Below are positions 58,168 through 64,000 of a stretch of 64,000 nt of DNA, in pieces. The position numbers were made by a program, and so were the translations under genes. The notes beneath the pieces were generated by a model that was given only the letters and a program-made list of their open reading frames with translations, was not told the origin of the DNA and searched no databases. The DNA comes from Polyangiaceae bacterium (GTDB lineage: Bacteria > Myxococcota_A > Polyangia > Polyangiales > Polyangiaceae), in contig JADJYE010000006.1 of assembly GCA_016719945.1 (NCBI GenBank), positions 62,001 to 126,000 of the forward strand. Reading direction: 5' to 3'. Numbering within the stretch: position 1 is the first letter of the stretch; each line of letters opens with the position of its first letter.

Positions 58168-59808
58168 TCATTTCACGATCACGCGGCCGGAGGCGAACTT
58201 GAAGAAGCTCGAGTACGCCGCGGCATCGAGGCAGGCCTGCAGGTTCGCGACCGCGTTGTTCACGTCGCGGCAGCCGTTGACGACCCGCGACGCGTTGGTC
58301 GTCAGCGTGTAGGGGCCGCCCGCCCCTGCGGCCGGCATCGCCGGGTCCACCTGATCGGGCTGGCTCGGGGTGACCTGTGGCACACCGAAGATCGTGCAGC
58401 CGCCGACGATGACGTCGAGCAGCGAGTTCGTGGCCTGGTAGCCCTGGCTGCACGCGCCGGCCCCGCCCATCGCCAGCGCGGCTGGAATCGGGATGGTCGC
58501 GAGCGGCGCCGCGGCCACGTTGCCGCACAGCTTCGCGGCGCCGTTCGTGGTCTGTTGGCCCCACGTCGCGAAGCTCGTCAGCGCCGGTGCGAGGTTCTCG
58601 CTCGCGAGGTGGCCGGGCGTCGCGCCGGCGGAGCTCAGCGGCGTGGACGAGGCGCCGATCGTCCCCGACATCCGAGCGCCCGACAGCCTGATGGGTGGCG
58701 CCCCCGCGCCGAAGAGGCTCAGCGTCATCACCCCCGGGTTGGTCGTCAGCGCGCTCGCGGTGATCGAGCCGCTGAGCGTCTGGATCGGGTTGCGGTTGGC
58801 GTCGATCGAGGCCGGGCTCACCGTGTACCACCAGTCGAGATCGCTCGCGCCGTTGTAGCCGGCGCCCGCGACCGGGGCGCCGGTCAGCACGCCGAGCGTG
58901 ACCGACGCGTCGTTCACGCCCGCGAGATCGTCCAGGTTTAGAAACGTGAACAGGTTCGTCACCGCGCCGTCGGCGACGCTGGTGTCGAGCTGGGATTGGA
59001 GCTGGCCTTGAATCAAGCCGCCGGTCAGCGCCAAGCCGAACCGGTTCACGGTGCAATACGCGTCCGTCCCGAACTGGATCTTCAGGTAGCCGATCCGATG
59101 GCCCTGCTCGAAGCGGCAAGACGCGTCGCAGCCGTCGAGGTTGGTGGTGTCGCCGCCGTCGCATTGCTCCGACCCGGCACGGACGCTGTCACCGCATACA
59201 GGGCTCGCGATGCAGGCGCCGTCCGCACAGACCATGTCGACGCCGCAGCTGTCGCCGTTCTGCGACGGGTCCGCGACCTCTAGGCAGACGTGATCGACGT
59301 CGCACGTCGCGATGTTGCAGGCCGAGGCGGTGGGGCAGTCCGCCAGGGGGGCCGAGCAGGAGAACGTACAATCGTTGTCGCAGCCGTCGCCCTCGCTGGC
59401 GTTGTCGTCGTCGCACTCCTCGTTGGGGCCGAGCACGCCATCCACCAGGCAATCCGGGGGCAGGCCGCCACCGGTCCCGCCGTCGCCGCCCACGCCCCCT
59501 GTCCCGCCCATGCCGCCGCCACCGCTGGCGCCGCCCACGCCACCGGTCCCGCCCATGCCGCCGCCACCGCTGGCGCCACCGCTGCCGTCGTTCCCACCGC
59601 CGCCGCTGGCGCCGCTGGCGCCGCTGCCGCCGCCCCCTGTCTCGCCGCTGCCACCCCCTCCGTCGCGCGCGCCCGAGCCTCCGTCGCCTCCGACCGCCTG
59701 TCCACCGCTGCCTCCGCCGCCGGCCTCACCGCTGTCGCCGCAGGCGAGAGGAACCAACACGAGGAGCCCGAGCACCGCGCGCAGCGAACCGGAGAGACGG
59801 ATGAGCAT
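58168..59808 (-). CDS. Myxobacterial Cys-rich (DUF4215-like) lipoprotein with Gly-rich linker
   Basis: About 546 residues from the ATG at 59808; upstream codons to 59892 lack signal character. The leader AVLGLLVLVPLACGDSG has the lipobox LACG. A 90-residue Gly/Ser linker with an internal 45-base repeat follows. Then Cys-rich repeats: GVLGPNEECDDDNASEGDGC and GDSVRAGSEQCDGGD, the DUF4215 pattern named from Myxococcus. The remaining 330 residues are a beta-rich body with few Cys, likely at the cell surface. No enzyme motif. Divergent from the YghU-like gene, 162 bases apart. Confidence 0.85.
   Translation of the reverse strand: MLIRLSGSLRAVLGLLVLVPLACGDSGEAGGGGSGGQAVGGDGGSGARDGGGGSGETGGGGSGASGASGGGGNDGSGGASGGGGMGGTGGVGGASGGGGMGGTGGVGGDGGTGGGLPPDCLVDGVLGPNEECDDDNASEGDGCDNDCTFSCSAPLADCPTASACNIATCDVDHVCLEVADPSQNGDSCGVDMVCADGACIASPVCGDSVRAGSEQCDGGDTTNLDGCDASCRFEQGHRIGYLKIQFGTDAYCTVNRFGLALTGGLIQGQLQSQLDTSVADGAVTNLFTFLNLDDLAGVNDASVTLGVLTGAPVAGAGYNGASDLDWWYTVSPASIDANRNPIQTLSGSITASALTTNPGVMTLSLFGAGAPPIRLSGARMSGTIGASSTPLSSAGATPGHLASENLAPALTSFATWGQQTTNGAAKLCGNVAAAPLATIPIPAALAMGGAGACSQGYQATNSLLDVIVGGCTIFGVPQVTPSQPDQVDPAMPAAGAGGPYTLTTNASRVVNGCRDVNNAVANLQACLDAAAYSSFFKFASGRVIVK
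59501..59580 (-). repeat. 45-base tandem repeat in Gly-rich linker
   Basis: Two near-identical 45-base units encode GGASGGGGMGGTGGV within the lipoprotein linker, embedded in more degenerate Gly repeats (59460-59720). Confidence 0.7.
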
Positions 59809-59970
59809 GGCTGCTGTTCCTTCAGCGACGAGCGTCGCTCTTCTGTTTCGGCTGGCGCCGCGCGGAAGATCGTACCCGATACGCCGCGCCACGGGTCGCC
59901 CGACCCGCGCGGGCCCAGAGGACCCTCGGGCGGCTGGTCACGACGCGCGCTCGCGCTAAGGTGCGCGCCG

Positions 59971-60840
59971 ATGACCGACTACACCCCGCCCAAGGTCTGG
60001 ACCTGGAACGCCGCGAACGGCGGACCGTTCGCGAACATCAACCGACCGATCGCTGGCCCGACGCACGACCGCGCGCTGCCGGTGGGCAAACATCCGCTCC
60101 AGCTCTATTCGCTCGCGACGCCCAACGGCGTGAAGGTCACGGTGATGCTCGAGGAGCTGCTCGCCGCGGGGCACGCGGGCGCGGAGTACGACGCCTGGCT
60201 CATCGATATCGAACGCGGCGACCAGTTCGGCAGCGGCTTCGTCGAGGTGAACCCCAACTCCAAGATCCCGGCGCTCATGGACCGCAGCACAGACCCGCCC
60301 ACCCGCGTCTTCGAGTCGGGCGCCATCCTGCTGTATCTCGCGGAGAAATTCGGCGCCCTCTTGCCGCGCGAGCATCGGGCTCGCACCGAGGCCCTCTCGT
60401 GGCTCTTCTGGCAGATGGGGAGCGGGCCCTACCTGGGCGGCGGATTCGGCCACTTCTACGCCTACGCGCCGATCAAGATCGAGTACGCGATCGACCGTTA
60501 CGCGACGGAAGCGAAGCGTCAGCTCGACGTGCTCGATCGCCACCTCGCCGACAGGCCATTCATGGCGGGCGACGAGTACTCCTTGGCGGACATCGCGATC
60601 TGGCCCTGGCACGGCCAGCTCGTGATGGGCCAGATCTACGGCGCGGCGGAGTTCCTCGACGCCAAGAGCTTCACCCACGTCGGGCGCTGGGCCGACGCGA
60701 TCGCCGCCCGCCCCGCTGTCCAACGCGGGCGCATGGTCAACCGCACGTGGGGCAAGCCGCAGAATCAGCTCCACGAGCGCCACGACGCGAGCGACTTCGA
60801 GCTGCGCACGCGAGACAAGCTCGGACCTGCTGGATCGTGA
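59971..60840 (+). CDS. yghU: YghU-like glutathione-dependent disulfide oxidoreductase
   Basis: 289 residues from the ATG at 59971. A glutathione transferase fold with the YghU/YfcG hallmark thioredoxin part YSLATPNGVKVTVMLEEL, where Asn replaces the usual catalytic residue, then NPNSKIPALMDR and FESGAILLYLAEKFGALLP. The C-domain has YSLADIAIWPW. These proteins bind two glutathiones and reduce disulfides. The extension upstream of 59971 is read-through of linker-coding DNA on the other strand and is rejected. AAGG lies before the start. Confidence 0.88.
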   Translation: MTDYTPPKVWTWNAANGGPFANINRPIAGPTHDRALPVGKHPLQLYSLATPNGVKVTVMLEELLAAGHAGAEYDAWLIDIERGDQFGSGFVEVNPNSKIPALMDRSTDPPTRVFESGAILLYLAEKFGALLPREHRARTEALSWLFWQMGSGPYLGGGFGHFYAYAPIKIEYAIDRYATEAKRQLDVLDRHLADRPFMAGDEYSLADIAIWPWHGQLVMGQIYGAAEFLDAKSFTHVGRWADAIAARPAVQRGRMVNRTWGKPQNQLHERHDASDFELRTRDKLGPAGS

Positions 60841-60895
60841 CGCTCGCCGACGACGCGAGCCCGGGTCGACGCACAGCGTCCTCGCTGCTCGGGCC

Positions 60896-62227
60896 TCAAA
60901 ACAAGATCGCCGACCCGGTGTACGGCGTGACGTCGTGGAAGACGACGTCCGTCGTGCCATAGCTGACGCCGCCGTCGTAGGTCGTCGTCCGCGCCTCGCC
61001 GATGCCGACGGCGTAGCGCACGGCGAGGGTGGTGGTGAGGATGATGGCGTCGGGGTCGGTGGAGCCCCCGACCGAGAGCGGGGTCAGCAGGGTGCCGCCG
61101 AGGGTGGTCCCGAAGTAATGGACTCTACGTGAGCCGAGGCTCTCGCCGAGCGGCGCCGAGGCGAGGTCGGTGAAGAGCCCAGAGCCGAGCACCAGGCCCG
61201 GCGCCACCTGATAGCGGACGCCCAGGCGGCCGTTCGCGACGACCTCGTGGCGCACGCCGAGCTCTTGGTTGTCGACCGGGAGGGAGACCTCCGCCTCGAG
61301 GGCGACGCGCACCATGGGCGTGGGGTCGAAAGAGGCGCCGAGCGCGAAGCGCGCCGGGGCGAGCATCTCGACTTTGTCGGTGTCGGATTGGGCCTCGTAG
61401 ACCTCGAGCGCGACGACCGGGGGGTCGACGAAGGTCGAGCCGACGGCGGCCGTGCCGGCGCTGTCGGCCGACGCGGCGAGCATGATCTCCGGGGCCTTGG
61501 CGACGAGCGCCAGGTGCACCGCGGGCGTCACGTCCCATTGGAAGCCCGCGGTCGGCAGGATACCCCAAGCGGTGGTGGCGAGGCGCGCCGTCACCGACTC
61601 GAAGCCGGCGCGCCCCTGGGCGTCGTCGACGTCGACGGTGAACTGCACGTAGGCGTCTTGGGTCGCGTAGATGCCGAACACGCCGACGCCGAGGCGCACC
61701 GAGTCCGACAGAGCGAAGCCCAGCGCGGCGCCTGCTTGGTACTTCGTCGTGTCGAGCTGCAGATCGATGCGCTGGGTGGCGATCGCGTCGAGCGAGGGGA
61801 GGGTCATGGTGTCGTCGTCGACCGCGCTCTGGATATCCCTCTCGGTCGTGTAGAAACCGAGGCCGAGGGTGACCGCCGGGTGGAGCGAAAAGGCGGCGGT
61901 GATGCCCGTGGGAGTGGAGACGAAGTCGATCGAGTCGAGGTCGAGCGAGCTCCGTTGTCCGTCGGCCTCGGTGACCAGGGCGCCGTTGATGCTGCGGATG
62001 CGGACGCCGAAGAGCGAGCCGTTGACCGACACCCGCGCGCGCTTGAGCGCGCCGAGGCCGGCAGGGTTGTAGTGGACCGACGCAGGGTCGGCTGGCAGCG
62101 CGATGGCCGCGCCCGAGAGCAGGGCGGCGTCGTCGGAGTAGAAGAGGGGGCCGCCGTTCTCGGCCTGAGCGAGCCGAGGGCAGACCAGGACCGGGGCGGC
62201 GAGCGCCAGCGCGACGATGGGCTTCAA
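60896..62227 (-). CDS. FadL/OmpP1-type outer membrane transporter
   Basis: About 443 residues. No ATG or GTG fits; the TTG at 62227 sits eight bases after a GAGGA site and begins LKPIVALALAAPVLVCPRLA, a Sec signal ending in AQA. The mature start is ENGGPLFYSDDAALLSGAAI with SVHYNPAGLGALKRA, the family N-terminal plug region. The rest is alternating beta-strand, ending with Phe (GSAILF) as outer-membrane barrels do. It probably imports a hydrophobic compound. The stop of the ABC ATPase gene is four bases upstream of the TTG, so it may be cotranscribed with the ABC genes. Confidence 0.82.
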   Translation of the reverse strand: MKPIVALALAAPVLVCPRLAQAENGGPLFYSDDAALLSGAAIALPADPASVHYNPAGLGALKRARVSVNGSLFGVRIRSINGALVTEADGQRSSLDLDSIDFVSTPTGITAAFSLHPAVTLGLGFYTTERDIQSAVDDDTMTLPSLDAIATQRIDLQLDTTKYQAGAALGFALSDSVRLGVGVFGIYATQDAYVQFTVDVDDAQGRAGFESVTARLATTAWGILPTAGFQWDVTPAVHLALVAKAPEIMLAASADSAGTAAVGSTFVDPPVVALEVYEAQSDTDKVEMLAPARFALGASFDPTPMVRVALEAEVSLPVDNQELGVRHEVVANGRLGVRYQVAPGLVLGSGLFTDLASAPLGESLGSRRVHYFGTTLGGTLLTPLSVGGSTDPDAIILTTTLAVRYAVGIGEARTTTYDGGVSYGTTDVVFHDVTPYTGSAILF

Positions 62228-62231
62228 TGGC

Positions 62232-62969
62232 CTAATCCTCCGACACCGACAGGAGCCTGCGAGTCGCCGCGTGCTTCGGCTCGCCGAGCACCTGCTCGGG
62301 AGCGCCCGACTCGACCCGCTGTCCCTCCGACATGACGTGCACGACTGCACACGCCTTCCGCGCGAAGGCGAGCGCGTGCGTCGAGATGAGCAGGGTCTGG
62401 CCCTCGCTCGCCAGCTCGCGGACGAGCGCGAGCACGTCCGCCGCGCTCCGCAGATCGAGGGCGCTGGTGGGCTCGTCGAGCAACAGCGCCTTCGGTCGCA
62501 TCATGAGCGCGCGCGCGATGGCGACGCGCTGCTGCTGCCCGCCCGACAGCGCGCTCGGGTGGCTGCGCGCCTTGTCCGCGAGGCCGAAGCGCGCGAGGAG
62601 CTCATGGGCGCGGCCCTCGAGCGCGTCCGCGGCCTCGTGGGCCACCGTCTTCGGCGCGAGCGTTAGGTTGCCCATGACGTCGAGGTGCGGGAAGAGGTGG
62701 TAGCCCTGGAACACGATGCCGACCTCGCGGCGCAGCGCGGTGAGCCGCTCGCGGCTGGGGCGCTCGCCCCCGCTCAGCGTGGCCCCGAAGCACTCGACCG
62801 TGCCCGAGTCGAACGCCTCAAGGCCGTTGATGCAGCGCAGGAGCGTGGTCTTGCCCGAGCCGCTCTCCCCGATGATCGCGGCGACGCTCCCGCGCTCGAC
62901 GCTCAGGTCGACCTTCGAGAGCGCCTGCTTGCCGGCCCGCACCTTGGTGAGCTCGCGCACGCGGATCAC
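62232..62969 (-). CDS. Polar amino-acid ABC transporter ATP-binding protein
   Basis: 245 residues. Walker A is GESGSGKTTLLRCING, the Q-loop VFQGYHLFPHLDVMGN, the signature LSGGQQQRVAIARAL, Walker B KALLLDEPTSALD, and the switch His in ISTHALAF. Q-loop and length are those of the GlnQ/HisP group. The start ATG overlaps the permease stop by four bases (ATGA), so both are coupled. Confidence 0.93.
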   Translation of the reverse strand: MIRVRELTKVRAGKQALSKVDLSVERGSVAAIIGESGSGKTTLLRCINGLEAFDSGTVECFGATLSGGERPSRERLTALRREVGIVFQGYHLFPHLDVMGNLTLAPKTVAHEAADALEGRAHELLARFGLADKARSHPSALSGGQQQRVAIARALMMRPKALLLDEPTSALDLRSAADVLALVRELASEGQTLLISTHALAFARKACAVVHVMSEGQRVESGAPEQVLGEPKHAATRRLLSVSED

Positions 62970-64000
62970 AGGTGGGCCCCTGCGCTGGCGAGGCGCCGTC
63001 CGTGGTCGAGCCTGGCCTCGATGCGTCGCGACGCGTAGGACAGCGGCAGGCTCATCGCGAGGTAGAGCGCGGCGGTCATCCCCATCAGCTCGAGGGTCGC
63101 CTGCGTGCTCATCGACAGCACCGAATATCGCTTGGTGAGCTCGACGATCGTGATCACCGAGCAGACGCTGGTGTCCTTGAAGAGCGCGACGAAGTCGTTG
63201 ACGACCGGGGGGATGACCACGCGGGTGGCTTGCGGGAGCACGACCCGCGCGATCGCTTGGCGGCGCGTCATCCCCAGCGCCTCGGCGGCCTCGATCTGGG
63301 AGGTCGGCACGGCGCCGAGGCCGGCTCGATAGATCTCAGCCTCGTAGGCCGAGTAGTTCACCGCGAGCCCGACGATCGCCGTCGCCATGGCGGAAGGGCG
63401 CAGCCCGATCTCCGGCAACAGGAAGAAGATGAAGTAGAGCTGGAGCATCAGCGGCGTGCCGCGGATGAGCTCCACGTAGCCCATCAGCACCCTCGCGAGC
63501 CATCTGGGGCCGTACACGCGCCCCAGCGCGACGAGCAGGCCCAGGGCGATGGCGAGCGGAAACGACGCGAAGCTCAGCAGCACGGTCATGCCCGCGGCCT
63601 GCAGCAACACGAGCCCATAGTCGCGGACGACCGCGAGGCCGCGCTTTCGCGCCGCGGCCTGGATGGGGGCGGCGCTGGGGTCGGACGGGGTGCCGCCCTT
63701 CACCCCGAGCAGCGCGTCGAGCTCGCGCTGCTGGTCGTTCCACATGCCGTACTTGCGGTACAGCGTCTCGAGGTCGCCCCGCTCGTGGAGCTTCGCGAGG
63801 GCTTGGTCGAGCGCGTCGACGAGGGTCTGCTCGCCGCTTCGCGCGTAGAGCACGTACGTGCCTGCGCCGCGGACCTCCTTCGCGGGCGCCAGGGCCGGAA
63901 AGCGCGGCGCGTAGAAGGCGACGATCGGCGTGTCTTGCACGGTGGCGTCGAGCTTGCCGGTCTCCACCTCGCGCATCGCGTCGGTGTTGCCGTCATAGCG
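62966..64000 (-). CDS. Amino-acid ABC transporter substrate-binding/permease fusion (partial)
   Basis: Cut by the right window edge: the frame is open to 64000. The visible N-terminal part is the end of a periplasmic binding domain (VETGKLDATVQDTPIVAFYA, then LYRKYGMWNDQQREL), joined to a permease domain with five to six helices and the ABC-coupling loop EAAEALGMTRRQAIARVVLP. Such binding-protein/permease fusions occur in the polar amino-acid (HisM/GlnP) family, where the binding domain is tethered to the transporter. Ligand unknown. Its stop overlaps the ATPase start. Confidence 0.88.
   Translation of the reverse strand, partial: RYDGNTDAMREVETGKLDATVQDTPIVAFYAPRFPALAPAKEVRGAGTYVLYARSGEQTLVDALDQALAKLHERGDLETLYRKYGMWNDQQRELDALLGVKGGTPSDPSAAPIQAAARKRGLAVVRDYGLVLLQAAGMTVLLSFASFPLAIALGLLVALGRVYGPRWLARVLMGYVELIRGTPLMLQLYFIFFLLPEIGLRPSAMATAIVGLAVNYSAYEAEIYRAGLGAVPTSQIEAAEALGMTRRQAIARVVLPQATRVVIPPVVNDFVALFKDTSVCSVITIVELTKRYSVLSMSTQATLELMGMTAALYLAMSLPLSYASRRIEARLDHGRRLASAGAHL

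Noticed and set aside
59460..59720. Possible CRISPR-like repeat array
   Set aside because: Repeats are adjacent 45-base units without spacers and encode a Gly-rich linker in frame.
59290..59970. N-terminal extension of the YghU-like gene
   Set aside because: It lies antisense to the Gly-rich lipoprotein linker; the YghU family starts near the ATG at 59971.

Overview
The window is very GC-rich DNA that looks like a Myxococcota (Polyangiales-type) chromosome. This rests on content, not on a database search: eukaryote-like Ser/Thr kinases with proline-rich, membrane-anchored tails, a Gly-rich lipoprotein with a myxobacterial Cys-rich (DUF4215-like) repeat, a DUF2169 protein, a giant SpvB/VCBS/Rhs protein, and many hybrid sensor kinases and small lipoproteins. 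No tRNA, rRNA, CRISPR array or insertion sequence was seen.

Layout. 1-3522 (minus): RDD / SpoIIM / membrane protein / Gly-Ser-rich secreted protein operon. 3532-7714 (minus): a flavin hydroxylase-Old Yellow Enzyme fusion and an orphan fused TssB-TssC-like sheath protein. 7801-11224 (plus): homoserine dehydrogenase, glutamate racemase, MFS transporter. 11239-14802: a TetR regulator with a perfect palindrome in its divergent promoter, a copper-monooxygenase-like lipoprotein with a cytochrome c motif, and a Rieske oxygenase. 14884-17656: a cardiolipin synthase, then decayed DNA with a broken NAD(P)-binding protein. 17758-28731 (plus): one compact operon for an NAD-linked [NiFe] hydrogenase, hoxF-U-Y-H, followed by the maturation set (protease-HypF fusion, HypC, D, E, A, B). 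28917-36226: a secreted SpvB/VCBS/Rhs giant whose variable C-terminus looks like a caspase-fold peptidase. 36340-38556: two lipoproteins around a low-quality homopolymer stretch. 38675-41185: acyl-adenylating enzyme and AraC regulator. 41263-48681: TPR-like protein, two Ser/Thr kinases, lipoproteins and a DUF2169 protein. 48719-54759: c-di-GMP phosphodiesterase response regulator and two hybrid histidine kinases. 54918-60840: PPK2, an unknown protein, a metallo-beta-lactamase-fold hydrolase, the DUF4215-type lipoprotein and a YghU-like thiol protein. 60896-64000 (minus): FadL-like porin and a polar amino-acid ABC transporter with a substrate-binding/permease fusion, cut by the window end.

The hydrogenase genes work as one unit. 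HoxFU is the NAD(H) diaphorase and HoxYH the hydrogenase. HypA/B deliver nickel, HypC/D/E/F build the Fe(CN)2CO group, and the protease domain trims the HoxH C-terminus.

Quality caution: at least seven otherwise intact genes change reading frame once or twice (near 430, 23460, 33895, 38465, 42634 with 43220, 46585, and possibly 16500). Several of these fall in C or G runs, and 37560-37850 looks like a bad read tail. Most are probably sequence errors, so I annotate the genes at full length and state where each frame changes.
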